In this document: positions 26,801-38,537 of the stretch, one piece after another
Numbering within the stretch: the first letter of the stretch is position 1
How the letters are laid out: the number at the start of each line of letters is the position of its first letter
Assembly: GCF_029227915.1 (NCBI RefSeq)
Contig: NC_079878.1
Location: 13,888,001-13,952,000 of the forward strand
From: Hydractinia symbiolongicarpus
Lineage: Eukaryota > Cnidaria > Hydrozoa > Anthoathecata > Hydractiniidae
DNA: 64,000 nt
Reading direction: 5' to 3'
The notes under the pieces: model-generated
Told to the model about the DNA's origin: nothing
The model's database searches: none
Seen by the model: the letters and a program-made list of their open reading frames with translations, nothing else
Made by a program: the position numbers and the translations under genes

Positions 26801-29800
26801 TAGAAACATACTTTTCTCTCAGGGTTGAATCATCACGTAAAATTCCCTAAAAGCAAAACAAAATTATAATAAACAGTTCATATAAAATACTTTCCCAATT
26901 TTTGCAAACAATTTAACAAAAAAAAAATACAATGTAGCTTGCAAGTACAATATTTTACTGCAAATGTACTAGAAAACGGAGTCATGATGTCATTTTTATC
27001 AAATTATTTTAGTTATTTCACTCTAGTACAGGTTACTAGGGACCACCTGGAACCTAAATTAAGCCAATTTCCCAAAAGGTTAAACTTACCTGATTCAGGA
27101 CCAATAAGTTAATAACGTCAGAAAAAAACCTTTTAAACTCAATATAAATCTTTCTCGAAAACAAATGATCATATACATTTTTTTCATGAAGCTTTTAAGC
27201 TGCATACCAAAGAGGCAATGGTTTAGCAAATTTCTAAATACATTTTTTGGTGACATCATCATCGAAATAAATCTTTATAAATGTTGCGCGCCATTGAACT
27301 GTTGTGTTAAAAAGCTTTTTCTGCTCACCTTTTTAGGCCAAGAAATATTGTACATGAGAGGGATCCTGGATTAGTTTAAAACCTGCTTCATTGTAAATAT
27401 ATCCAAACAAGGCCTACTTAAATAATGTATACATGCAATTTGCAGCACTTTCAAACAAAAAATTTAGTAAAATTTTTGTTTTCTAAAGAGTTTAAGCTTT
27501 TAGAATAAATCCCAAAAACTATTTAAAATGACAAGTAAGAATGTGATAATGTCTAATAACTGCAATTAAAACATTAGAAATTTAGCAAGAAATGTTAAGT
27601 ATTATACATATATACCTCATCTTTTGAAAGAATTTGTTGCAGTTTTTCTCTTGCCTCTTTCCATGCACTTCTTCCATGAGACATAAATGAATTTAAGGTT
27701 GTCTACAAAAGGACAACATGATAAAGATATTTAGGGACATCATGTTCAATATGTCGTACATAAGAAATCTATGCCCTTCTTTGTATTTATGTCATTTTGC
27801 TATACAAAATGACATAAACACGTTTTCTTAGTGTTTTCATGGAAACTTACTTCGAATTATATAAAAATGGTTAAGAAAAAAATTGCATACTCCCATGTTA
27901 CCTGACAAAAAAACTTGTTTATACTGGTAAAGTTTATGTCCAATATTTCATTAAGAAGGGGATAGATTTCTTATGTTTGTGTTACCTATACTGCATTGAA
28001 AATGATAGAAATTATAATCTGCATTTAAAGATACCTCACTGAACACATGCTGCTTGCTGCTTAACACAGGTCCATTAAATAGATGTTTAACTTCATTTAA
28101 ATCCAACACATAATCACCAATTGCTACACCAATCCTTGAAGGCTAAATATGGAAAATATAAAGCAGTAAAATTTGTTATAGTGGATTACACAAGGCAAAA
28201 TCTATGTTTACAAAGCCCAAAGTTCATTTTAATAAAAAATACCAGACTCTTACAAATCCCCCCTTTCAAAAAAACATATGCATATAACATTTTATGTATA
28301 TACTTATGTAGTATATTAATGTATAAGCCGATGCATATAATGTGTATGGAATAAAAATAAAATAAAAAACACATAATATATTTCGGCTAACAAGCCTTCA
28401 TCAGCTGATGTTCATATATCAGCGTTCATAATCTGACCACCAAGACATTTGCAATCTGGGCAGAACGTAGCTACTTTAAGTAAAAGATAAGTGTTGAAAT
28501 AAACGCATAATTTTTCAAGTCATGTTAGTTTCTTATTTTGCTAATTTCCATAGTCTCCTTGTTTCTATTGCGTTTTTGTCTCCAATAATAATAACAAAGA
28601 CAAAAAATGCATAGCTAGCTAGCTAGCTAAACTATATTTTACACCACCTGAATTAAAAAGAACATAGTTGATCATCTTGTACAGTATGATCTTTTTAAAA
28701 ACTCACAACATGGTTTTAGAGAAGGTCATTCCTGTTTATCGCAGCTACTGACCCATTATGATACAATCCTATCCTTTCTGGAAAGTGGTTTAAATGTAGA
28801 TACAACTTACTTAGATTTTAGCAAGGCATTTGACAAAGTAGACCACTCCATCTTAGTTGGTAAACTGAAGCAACTTGGTATAAATGACAAACTGATAAAA
28901 TGAATTAAATCATTCCTTAAAGACAGAATACAATATGTTTACATCAATGGTGTAAAATCTATACCCGCTAATGTTGGATCAGGGGTCCACAGGGGTCTGT
29001 TCTGGCCCACTGCTTTTACTAATCATGGTTTGTTAAATCAAAACTAAAAAAATATTCTTTAGCATCCAGCTTTCCAGATGAAACACGAATTCTGAAAGAC
29101 AATAATGGCCTCATGGACACCTTTAAACTCCAAAGTGATCTAAATATAATTTATAAGTGGATAAATGAAAATAATATGAAACACAATTGGTGTAAGTTAT
29201 GGAAAGATTGAGTCTTTGAAACCACTTTCTGTATATCTAAGTAACACGTCAGAAAAGATTAATAAAAGTTATAATGTCGAATGATTAAAAATTTAATAAG
29301 CATATTTCAAACCTTATATCAAAGGCAAACAGGATAACTGGATTGATATTACGAACATTCGAGAGCCATGATGTTGACTCTTTGAAAATCATTAGTTTTG
29401 TTTACTTTTTAGCGGTAAGCCCCTTGGCTCTGGCATTTGCATGGCAGGAAAAAAGATGCTAGGATTTGGTGAAGAAAGGTTACTGTCGATTTCTTCTAAC
29501 AGGGACATCGTTGGGGTTATAAACTACATTATAGAGTGTAGGTTGATGGCTTCTGATTTATTTGAATTCATTAAAAGTCATAGGAATGCCTTTGTGTGAA
29601 GAAATGAACTGATAATTACTTTGCTTCACCTAGCACCCCCATCTTTTTTCCTGCCTTGCAAATGTCACTTTGACTATTGTTTCCAGTTATGGTCTCCACT
29701 AATGAAAGGGCAAATACAATACATATAAAAATGGTGCAAAGAACCGTTACTAGGAAAATCATTGGAACTCAAGGTTTTTTGTACTGGAACATCCAAAAAA

Positions 29801-30298
29801 GATTAAATCTGTATTCTCTGAAGAGAAGAAGAGAACGGTATGCCATAATTTACATCTGGAAAGTGATTGAAAACATAGTATTAAATGATCCTTGGGTCGA
29901 AAATGTGTTGTTCCTGTAGTGAAGAAAGGGAAATTTATAAGATTCGTTGCACTATCTTGGCTGTTCAAGGAGTCGATTGTTTAATGGTTTACCAAAGGCA
30001 ATACGCAACCTGTCCTGATTGCAGTATAGACTGTTTCAAATCGAAGTTGGATTGCTTTCTTTCCATTGTTCCTGATGAGCCACTGATATCAAATTATGTT
30101 CAGTTTCAAAAGGCCAACACGAACAGCATCATTGATATGATGAGCATTGGACTCGTTGAGATCTCACAAAATGTACTTCAAAGTATTCAAATCAACTATT
30201 CAAACAAAAACACTTACTGACGAACCCACAGAAAAAACACCGTAGGGAAGATTTTGTATTGGAAAATGGCTTTCTTCTGAAATTGTTATAAAAGACAT
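17870..30298 (-). CDS. FAH: Fumarylacetoacetase (15 exons, complete)
   Basis: The enzyme hydrolyses 4-fumarylacetoacetate to fumarate and acetoacetate, the last step of tyrosine breakdown, in the cytosol. Exons in transcript order: 30298-30218, 28142-28035, 27702-27616, 26846-26812, 25392-25343, 24850-24760, 24388-24291, 24036-23984, 20721-20668, 20349-20304, 20167-20037, 19025-18950, 18837-18791, 18707-18606, 18064-17870. All junctions are GT-AG and phases agree, giving 1254 bp and 417 aa against about 419 in human. The start gives MSFITISEE followed by [12 protein letters not shown], the family's N-terminal signature. Residues matching the human metal and catalytic set are present: D125, Y127, H132, E198, E200, D232, R236, Q239, K252, T256 and E363. 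It looks fully functional. Intron 8 contains a Kv gene on the opposite strand, intron 4 a 71-bp repeat array, intron 1 a LINE remnant. Confidence 0.95.
21970..23220 (+). CDS. Intronless Shaker-type voltage-gated K+ channel subunit, divergent pore
   Basis: The 416-aa protein has the Kv layout in one exon. A Shaker-like T1 tetramerisation domain (about 1-100) includes [10 protein letters not shown] at 55-64. S1 is near 136-158, S2 176-197 (E189, R193), and S3 207-222 (N209, D212). S4 has R240, R243, R246, R249 and K252 at every third position; S5 is 268-290, the pore loop 303-322, and S6 331-356. Two sites depart from Kv norms: the filter reads CLGYGD (316-321) instead of TVGYGD, and the S6 PVP bend is PLL (347-349). 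The plasma-membrane K+ channel role is family knowledge; the changes could mean altered conductance or a modulatory subunit. The gene lies inside FAH intron 8 on the opposite strand. An AATAAA occurs at 23278-23283. Part of the 3' end is duplicated about 349 bp downstream. Confidence 0.93.
   Translation: MHGKVYFNVCGKHYETYPQTLDRFPGTILGTEKKRLRLTCHAQNIIHLSCSTRCFDAILFYYQSNGILSRPYDTSMEEFLTVCYQFRIDEERITYIRAKEGYFLSSQHSSSQLATNCQCLSKIRKFLDDPHYSTGAYVYAVLSLLLILISTVLNCVVSLPQITSKRTRNIKTDPWVQTEACFNILFALELTLRFVVSAQKLKFAKDFFNIIDFVAVFPYLIVTAVTSQGASNVAFLKALRTVRVLRLLRFSKHSHTLDTVLRIIANCMKDLIVLLLCLFLTCCISGSLEYFIENPTDNNFTSIPQSMWWALQTVVCLGYGDIVPKTDFGKFIGMVVAIFGAVTITIPLLSLGGHYLGMYTKTFRVALGPDLAHVWEYPIRARLTHSSEIITARRSVVRGLVSTPRDDTVDERKNMN
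23278..23283 (+). terminator. Candidate polyadenylation signal of the Kv gene
   Basis: An AATAAA hexamer lies 58 bases after the Kv stop codon. The match is exact, but the hexamer is common in AT-rich DNA. Confidence 0.4.
23505..23597 (+). repeat. Duplicate of the Kv gene 3' end
   Basis: About 90 bases covering the last codons, stop and first 3'-UTR bases of the Kv gene (23156-23248) reappear here with a few substitutions (for example 'gtacaccaaggg' versus 'gtacactaaggg'). The offset is 349 bp. No channel sequence precedes this copy, so it is not a second gene. Confidence 0.85.
25790..26357. repeat. Satellite-like array, eight 71-bp units
   Basis: Units starting 'tgttgtgaacagaattct' begin at 25790, 25861, 25932, 26003, 26074, 26145, 26216 and 26287. 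They are nearly identical, differing mainly at 'aatgagtgac/aataagtgaa' and 'tattagc/tatcagc'. The array lies within FAH intron 4. The high identity implies recent expansion or homogenisation. Confidence 0.95.
28655..30200 (+). mobile_element. Degraded LINE (non-LTR) retrotransposon, reverse transcriptase remnant
   Basis: Translation of the plus strand from about 28655 gives reverse transcriptase text: [16 protein letters not shown], then [16 protein letters not shown] (motif A region), followed by an in-frame stop after GINDKLIK and several frameshifts. Near 29720-29870 the typical LINE C-terminal tail can be read ([28 protein letters not shown]), and further matches continue to about 30120 in another frame ([10 protein letters not shown]). 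The overall style is that of jockey/CR1-like elements of aquatic invertebrates. The copy is dead. It lies antisense in FAH intron 1, ending close to the exon-1 splice donor. Confidence 0.85.
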
Positions 30299-31307
30299 GT
30301 CTTAAACAAGCAGTATAAATTCAAATATAATTCTTGAATGAGTTTCAATGACTATCCAGGTGACACACGGGTCGCAGCAGCAGCAAGCTATGAGGGAAGC
30401 GGAAAGATAAACGCCGAGTTCTCTGGTATACCTCTGTCTCCAAGTTATTTTAGCAAAGGAATTACAAAAAAATGTGGATTTTGCCCTCCACCAAATACGC
30501 TTTTACTCTTGATATGAAAAAAAATAATTTATTTTCAAAAAGCGAGGGGAATTCTTGCTTCACTTTCTTTTATTTATTTTTATTTTGCTGGTTCGGACTT
30601 CAATCTACCCACAAATACACCCCCTAAAACATATAATAGCCCAACAACTGATCTATCTGGTACATAGGCAATGGCAATCATTAATCGCTCACGTGTGGTG
30701 CACGTGAAATCGATATCGCTCGTTTGCTTGAAAGGCAGCTTTTGATCCCTGATCTGATCTGATGTCTAGAGCTAGGTTGGGGTTTAAAAGATGTAAAGGG
30801 ATTAAATTTGTTTTAAAAAATGTCCTGCTTTGCTAAGGTTTAATTTAAAAAAGAACTGGAAATTTTTCGACTGTCTGCTAGCTAGCTAGATACACACATT
30901 TTAGGTCGTTATCATACCTAACTAACCTGCATGCTTAGCTAGCTAGGTTATTCATTTTTAAATGTTATTTGTATATAATGATGAAGCTGTTGACTATCTT
31001 TGTTCCATGAAATAAAACCGCTTTTTACTATTGTGTAATAACCGACTAGTTCTAGTCGCTATAACACACTATATAATATATGCTATAGAAAATATCAGGC
31101 TATCATGAGAAAACAAGTTGAATTCATAAGAAAGTGCTTAGAAAATTGTCAAAAATGTTTAAAAAAACTCAGTTCTAAAGATTTTTCACAGAGCTAGAAT
31201 TTTTGTTGCCTGTAAAGGAACTGTACCCTACCCAGGTCGTAATTATAAAGGGCTGCATATAACCCCCCACCCTCTCAGATGTACCTTTACAGCTTACTGT
31301 TTTTTTT

Positions 31308-32985
31308 TTGTTTTTTTTTAACAGGAGAAAGAACAAGGGAGGCATGTCTAACAACATTAAAAAAGTAATTAAAGATGTCTTCTCAGCACTTTATGTTCTT
31401 TTAGCCTTAGATAAGTTTGTTCGACCATCACAGGTCATTACATACCTTGGCATAGAAATTGATACTAGAAAGTTCATCATATGTTTACCTAACGATTTTC
31501 AGGAATTAATTAATGCAGAAGAAGTGTACAAAGAAATAATTATTGGCTCGTTGTCCTTTGCGTGCACGGTTGTTAAATGTGTTCTTAAGGCACCTGATTA
31601 ATCTTTCCACGTCTGTGAGTAGTTTGTTCCATCACATTAGTATTACTTCTGAATCACGAAAGGAAATAGAATGGTGGTGTGAGTTCTTGCCAACTTGGAA
31701 TGGTGTGGCTATGATAGAAAAAGTTACTTCCTCCAGTTTTAATTTTTTTACAGACGCGTCTAACATAGGTTTGGGTGGTTTATTTGACGGTTGGCAGTTC
31801 TCCATTAAGTTTACCAGGAAGGGTCACAGTTTTTCCTTTTTAGAGCTTTTGGCTATTGTGGTTGCTGTACATACTTGGGGTGCTCAAAAAGCAAGTTATC
31901 TAGTTCACAGACAATGAGGCATTGGTACAAAATTTAGAGAACAGGTTCATGTAAATGCAAGCATATTATGAGGTTAATAAGAAAATTGTTTTTCTTTAAT
32001 GCTCAAAATAACATTAACTTGGTAATCCATCATGTCTTTGGTGCAAGAAATGTTATGCCGATGTGCATTCCCGTTTGCAGATGAAAATTTCAAGAGTCGT
32101 GCCCAGAAACAGACAAGCTACTCACACCAATTTCTCCAGCAATGTCGAACTCTTACTGACCGATTGACATTTTACTTAAAATTCAGCGCTTTCTGCAAAC
32201 ACCGGGTTGACTAAATCGCTTTGGTTTCCGTGCATACAAAAGATTCTGCTATAAATTGTCAACACTTTTATTTCCACTTCAGGAATTAATTTTACAACTC
32301 TTTGCTATGCACCTTGCTTTAATGGTCAAATACAAAACCATAAAAGTTTATCTCGCTGGAGTCCAATATGAGAGAGTTATTAATGGTCATAACACAACGT
32401 AAAATATGAATAGACTAAGATACACTATGCATGGTATACAAAGAAGCTTGCCTAATATACCTGTACTTTGCCTACCAATCACCTCGGCTCATCTATCAGA
32501 GATTTTGTTGTTTTTTGAAGATAGCCAATATCTTAACTACGATAAGGCTATGTGTTGTTGGTTAGTATTAATGGCGTTTTTTGGCCTATTGCGAGTATCC
32601 AAGTAAGTCTTTCCTACCAAACACAAATTGCATCCTCTCACACACTTATCACCATATGAGTTTTATAAAGGATAAAAACTTTCTATACTTGGTGGATGCC
32701 TTGTCCCTTTAATGCATATGCTCATTACTTATCATTTCGCAGTTTTGTTCCCGCTCCCTGGTTTATTCTGCAAAGTGGCGAATTTGTGACCCAAAAATAT
32801 GTCAGTGCCATGCTTAATGTATCCCTAAAATGCAGTGCTAACTTGACACACAGTTTTAGAATTAGAGGCAGGGGCATCTACAGCGGCATCCTGCATCATA
32901 CCTGTTCAGCTATAAAATTACTAGGAAGGTGGTCTAGTGACTGTTATCGCATAATCCACTTAAAAGTGACAATTTTTTAGAAAAC
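31308..32985 (+). mobile_element. Degraded DIRS-type (tyrosine recombinase) retrotransposon
   Basis: In order, the plus strand shows the end of a reverse transcriptase (VRPSQVITYLGIEID, near 31420), an RNase H domain (FFTDASNIGLGG at about 31745 and SFLELLAIVVAVHTWG at about 31835, then TDNEALV after a frameshift), and a tyrosine recombinase. The recombinase is seen as FFGLLRVS (about 32577, the first catalytic Arg region) and HSFRIR...LLGRWSSDCYR (about 32850-32955). RT, RNase H and recombinase in this order define the DIRS/Ngaro order. Stops and frameshifts break it into at least five frames, and the 5' part of the RT is missing. It lies between the divergent FAH and MTHFD1-like genes. Confidence 0.85.
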
Positions 32986-34581
32986 TGGTGTACTAACATT
33001 GTCAATGTTAACAAGATTACTAGGCTGTTGACTGTAATTTGTTGACATATTAATTTGTCTTGATGTTATTTAGTTTTTTTATTCAAATTGATCCAGTCCA
33101 TTACATTGTTAATTTATTATTGTGTTATTGCATTGTATGACGTCATATTGGAAAATTATAGCAATAACGTTTTTCATGTTTTTGATTTTCACAATATGGA
33201 GAAATTTGGGGATGTTGGGCCTCCTTCGTCAGTCATTTAGTCATGTAATGTGTTGATACAAGTCATTGTAGAAACGTAATGCTCAGGGCGTGTATACATA
33301 TGTTACCATATTTACTGATGCTCATTAAGGTGCACCTGACACTCCGGGTATATCAATCAGCAGCACTTGAATAGGTAACATTCTCTCATACCTGACATAA
33401 AAAACACCAGTAATTAGCATGTACCTGACACTCAGGACATGTCGATGCACCTGACGCTCTACTGTAATCATCACCTGTTAAGTGGAAATAGAAAAACGAG
33501 ATTTTTCAGTGAATACAGTGAAAGAGTGAAAAACTATAACTGTAGAATGTTTGAAAGAAAAAATGTTATAACTTTTAATAGAACAATTGTCTAAATAATG
33601 GAGCAAAGCAATGGAAGTCTGAATAAAAACCATGTGCTTTTGTGGAAAAACATTTTTTTCTGAGGGGAGTTAAGGTTACTGTAAAGGAAATAATTTTTTT
33701 AGGTTTTTTGCAAAAAATTCATGACATATAGAAAAAAAAAAATTCTCTTTCAAATGACATATTTTATATTCCATGAAAATATTTGGAACATCCCTTTTTT
33801 CTGGAAAAAGCCTTTTCAGAGGTGTTATATCCTTCACACCTTCAAGAAAATTTGTGCAAAATGAGTTGAGCTTACTTTTTATAAACATTATGCATGATGA
33901 GACTACCATATAAATATATGCATAATAATATTTTTTTAGTTTACTTTCACCATCGATATATATATATAAATGTTGTCTTATAAAAAATCATTAAAAAAAT
34001 CAAAGTTAAGGATATATGCATAAAAGCTTTCTCTTGTAACCCTGACTTCTGTCTGTTAATAATTCTGCACGCGTGCATGCATATTCAGCATAAAGAAAAA
34101 GTTCACACTTCCATCATCCTATTGCCTACTCAGTTCACACATTTTCATAACACCTACAAAACTCTTTAAAAACAAGTATTTCGTTAGTAAATTTTTGCAT
34201 ACATGCCTTTACGTTTGTGGTCTCTTTTTTCGAAAGCTTTCTATTGGCTTATTGAAATTTTCGGTAATGAAAACTGAATAAATTATGCACAAAAGGTTCC
34301 CAGATTTTTTTGTATAAATTACTGATTAGCGAATTATGACGATAGAAAGAAAATAATATGCATTTTTTTGAATGATTATGCATAATTACAATTAATTTCA
34401 TAACGACGTTGTTACAAAAAAAAACGGGAACCTTTTTGAATTTAATTTATGCTGATGTAATAGTGCAAAAACAAGACGTCTGCCACCACGTGTTTGAAAA
34501 AAGAAGATGTTTTAAAACGTACGGTGAACGTACGGTGTTTAATTCATTATATTTTCTTTGGGCTATCTGACGCTTTAATAA
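32986..34581. other. Intergenic stretch between DIRS remnant and MTHFD1-like gene
   Basis: No exon is recognised. There are short direct repeats with 'cacctgac.ct' motifs around 33330-33480, possibly DIRS terminal sequence. The rest is AT-rich sequence with a (TA)n patch near 33955. Confidence 0.45.
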
Positions 34582-34680
34582 CATTCACTCGCTCATATTG
34601 CTGTCAAGGGGAATCGAATCTTGCTCTCCTGCATAAAGTGCGAGATTTATAACGACTAAGCTACAACACTATTAAATTAA
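34582..34680 (-). mobile_element. tRNA-derived SINE fragment
   Basis: Read on the minus strand, this contains a box A-like 'tagcttagtcg', a box B 'gattcgattcc' and then 'ttgacagcaatatgagcgag' and 'tgaatgtta'. The same order, with a few changes, is found in the longer SINE at 63262-63603 ('ggttcgattcc', 'ttgacggcgattcaacatgg', 'gcgagtgaatgtta'). The copy is truncated downstream of the tRNA-like head. Confidence 0.65.
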
Positions 34681-34928
34681 GTGACTTATGCATGTCTCTA
34701 TTTTAAGTGTTTCAATTTTTTTCTTGAACACACAGCCCCCTAATTTTGTTCAAAATTTTTTTTGTCAAAACCTAATAATAGTTTATTTTACAATTCTTGT
34801 TGATATTTAGACATGCAAGAAAATATATCTTTAACTAATTTTCACATTTTACCTAGCAAAGTTATACCTTTAACCTTTAAATATGTATATAAATGTTTTG
34901 TTCAAATAATTTAGTAAATAAAACACAG

Positions 34929-36987
34929 ATGGATTCATCTAGTGGTGAAGCCCAACTGTTAAGTGGCAAAGTGATATCAGGGTAAAATGTTATTCTATAT
35001 TGTGGTTTAATTTTTTTACTTGTATATACATACATGCGTAATAATACACTTGCTGTGGCATTTATTTTATAGAAATCTTAAACAGAAAATAAAGGATGAA
35101 ATTGATACGATTAGAAAAGATTACCCAAATTTTAAACCTGGTTTAGCTATAGTACAGGTAATGCTGGTGCTGTTTTGAGAGATGTTTTGTAGCACCAACT
35201 GAAAGCATTTTTTTTTAGATTTAAGATATAACACAACCGATACCACAACCTTTCAGCACAAAGTTAATGCTTGAACCGCTAAATATTGGATACACAGCTG
35301 TTGATTAACTTCACCAGCCTTGGCGTATAGTTCATTGATCCACAGATTATGTTATCTCCCTATATGCTTTTTTGCATGATAATTTTTTTTTCAGGTTGGA
35401 GACAGAGAAGATTCAAATGTCTATGTAGGAATGAAAATAAAAACTGGTTCAGAGGTAAATTTCCTTAAGAACTTTATATATAGAAACATTGAGGGTTAAA
35501 AAAATTAATTAACATGTACAAATCAGAAGTTCAGAAAGTAATCTGCTTCTTCTACACAGAGAAGTAATTTTTATTTTTATTGTAAGAGAAATTTTGTATG
35601 TCTAAAAAAAGTTGCATTTAAGTGCATGTTCTGATAAGAACACAAAAAATTTAGTTTTATCAATATTTTACACATGCATAAAAAAGCAATTTATACATAT
35701 TGGGTTGTTTTTTCAAATTATAATGAGGTAGTGCCTGTTACAGCAACAACTCATGACTCTTTTTCTGGTTATAACCACAATGTGGTTTCATAGTTTATAG
35801 AAGTGTGCATCCAACTGCAAACTGGATAATCAACAAATAACTGACCAATCATTCGCTTCGGTTTGCAGCAGTATTTACTTTTCAACTAGGAACTATATTT
35901 TTTGATGACCAAGGTGGTGCACCTATAATTTATTTTGTATAAATACGTTTAAATAAAAAAATTTGAAGAGAGTTTTAAAATGTATATGTTAAATGTATGT
36001 GAAATGTGATTTAGCTTGGTCTTGATGCACAACACGTGAAGCTTCCAAGAACTATATCTGAAGAAGAAGTTTTAGAAGCAATAAATAAATTAAATGAAGA
36101 TTCTGCTGTGCATGGCATTATTGTTCAGTTACCACTCGATTGTGAACAAAACATTGATGCAGCAAAGTGTACAAATGCTGTCTTACCTGCTAAAGATGTT
36201 GATGGGTAGGTGCTACACAAAAATACTGTATAGAAATTGGGAAAATAAATTCTTTCATACGCAAACGATTATAAATCAGAAAAACGCTAATTTGCACTGT
36301 CGAATAGGATATAGGTGTGGTAAAAAATACATTTAAATCGTCATGAACATATTGTGTCTTGCTTTAACATGAACCAAGTTGTTAAAATTTGTCGAACTCG
36401 ATTACTTTTCCGCTTGTATCTGGTAGGAAAATAGAGTGTATTGGTCAGGGTAAAATTAGGATCTTTCGGTCTTGTGGAAGAATCTATAATTAGGCAAATT
36501 ATTTCATAAAAATTCAGAAGTTAAAATAAAGGTAAATGCCCTTGCTTCTAAATGTAAACTTCATATAATATAACTTAGGCTGCACGAAGTCAGTGCTGGT
36601 CGTTTATCACGTGGTGAACTTTCCACGTGTTTTCATCCCTGTACACCACGTGGTTGCATGCATTTAATAAAAGAGTCTGGAATAAACATTGAAGGGAAGC
36701 ATGCAGTTGTGGTCGGTCGTAGTAAAATTGTGGTGAGTAGATGTTCGAAAACATTTTTCCTTCGTATTTTTATGTATTACGACGTATTATTTCGACGGAT
36801 TGTTTACCTTTCAGGGTTCGCCAATGGCCAACTTGTTAACATGGGCAAATGCTACTGTTACGATTTGTCATTCACGCACGAAGAATCTAGAGGATGTTGT
36901 ATGTGACTTTTTTGTGAATGTTATGCTGATGGAATTATTTGCAAATGCTGCAGACTTTTGTCTACAATAGAGATTGAATTAAATTAA

Positions 36988-37026
<39 letters not shown>

Positions 37027-38418
37027 GTAGGGATTATTAGATATTATACTGTGTCGTATCCATATTAGATGACCGGTCTTACTTAGACTTACTGATGGTT
37101 TTTAAATAAAAGTTAAAAAATTCTTGTTTTTGGCGTAAGTTTTGAGCCTCAAACTTTATTTGCTTTGGGATGAGAATTCATGAATTCAACTTCTGTGACA
37201 AATTTCTCATCCACGAGCTGCTTTAACTTGCTATTAACAAGGCCGATGGTTACCTGTTAGTTTGGTTTGTCATATCTTAAATTGTTTTAAAAAATTACTT
37301 TCAGGTGAGACAGGGCGATATAGTCGTTGCAGCATGTGGTAGAAAAGAGCTGGTCAAAGGATCATGGATTAAACCGGGAGCTGTTGTCATCGACTGTGGC
37401 ATAAACGTTGTTCCTGGTATGAATTTATTTATTAAACAAGAATCAAATTGGACCTTCGTATGCTTCTGTTTAGTGGCGGTATTTTTCGTACTAGACGTAA
37501 ATAGGATTGATATTATGTGTTTGTCTGTGAGAATTTAGCCCTGGCACACATTTAAAAAAATCACTGAAAAAAGTAGATTTAGCGTGGGAGAAAGTGGTCT
37601 GAAAAAAACATACCTTAATTAAATGCGGAAGAAAAGATTGCTGAATTATTGAATTTTTCTCGTATACGCAAACTTAAATTTTCCATTTTTTAAACAAGGA
37701 CGGACACTGTCAGCCCCCATTAGTCGCAATTTTTTGTTAATCCAGTACAAAAGTTGAGTTAAACATTGGATATAAGCAAAACAAAAGCTATTTGTGGTTA
37801 ATTTTCATGCGATTTTTTATTCCATATTTCACAAATTTCGCGAAGTCCTAAACTTAATTCCTGCAATATTTTTTTTCGTAAAGAATTTTTTCCTTAGAGG
37901 TATTTCTTTGTAAGTGATTCAGTCTTAGTACCGATCCGTTTCATGTACCGAAGGGTGTTATTAATTGCTTTATTTTTATTCTGTGTTATTAGATAGCACT
38001 CGTAAGACTGGCCGTCGTCTTGTTGGTGATGTGGAATTTGCAGAAGCTAAAAAATACGCTTCCTGGATTACACCTGTTCCTGGAGGTACGCCTACTTCTA
38101 TTCTATTACAAAGCACATGAGATATTTGTATTGGTGAACAAGCAGAACTGTGTTTGAATTTGTACTTAACTGTGCACCTTTACATAGTTTTTCCAAATAA
38201 AACCATGCAGAAAGCAAACGTATTTCTGCAACGTTGTTTAGAAGTGAACGAGTCATAAGTACAAAGAATACCAATTTGTCTGAAGTTTGATTTAATTTAG
38301 TGCAACTTACGTCTTATGATTTTCATAGGTGTTGGACCAATGACGGTAGCCATGTTAATGAAGAACACATTAGATAGTGCGAAGAAAAATCTCAACGCCA
38401 TTCCAGAAGATCAAAAGT
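34929..38418 (+). CDS. MTHFD1: MTHFD1-like methylenetetrahydrofolate dehydrogenase/cyclohydrolase (9 exons; 3' end unresolved)
   Basis: This domain interconverts 5,10-methylene-, methenyl- and 10-formyl-tetrahydrofolate with NADP, in the cytosol. Exons: 34929-34981, 35073-35157, 35395-35454, 36015-36205, 36579-36732, 36815-36898, 37305-37416, 37993-38085, 38329-38418. All junctions are GT-AG and phases agree, giving 307 codons plus one base. Catalytic positions are intact: Y56, K60, Q104 in VQLPLD, D129 in KDVDG; the cofactor motif GRSKIVG is at 176-182 and PVPGGVGPMT near the end. The sequence is closer to cytosolic MTHFD1 than to MTHFD2, and no mitochondrial presequence is evident. The last exon ends at a good donor (AAAAGT|GTAAGT) in the phase where MTHFD1 continues into its synthetase domain, yet no synthetase exon is seen. 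Without that splice the frame stops at 38537. Confidence 0.9.
36981..37026. repeat. (AAAT)n microsatellite
   Basis: About eleven tandem tetranucleotides lie within intron 6 of the MTHFD1-like gene. They show no coding content. Confidence 0.9.
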
Positions 38419-38537
38419 GTAAGTTATGTCACTCGCTGAACCTTAACCTCCTACCCGTCGCGAGGTGCGATATGTTCACATGTTGTGCCAAAGATCTAAC
38501 TTCGTACTGGATAGGGTGTGTGTCCACACGAAACTGA

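Noticed and set aside
29677-30220. Two small genes in the first FAH intron
   Set aside because: Both frames translate to the C-terminal tail of a LINE polyprotein interrupted by a frameshift, so they are retroelement debris.
38419-38537. Authentic C-terminal extension of the folate enzyme ending at 38537
   Set aside because: The read-through segment begins exactly at a strong GTAAGT donor and has no similarity I recognise. I treat it as intron, while noting that I cannot find the next exon.
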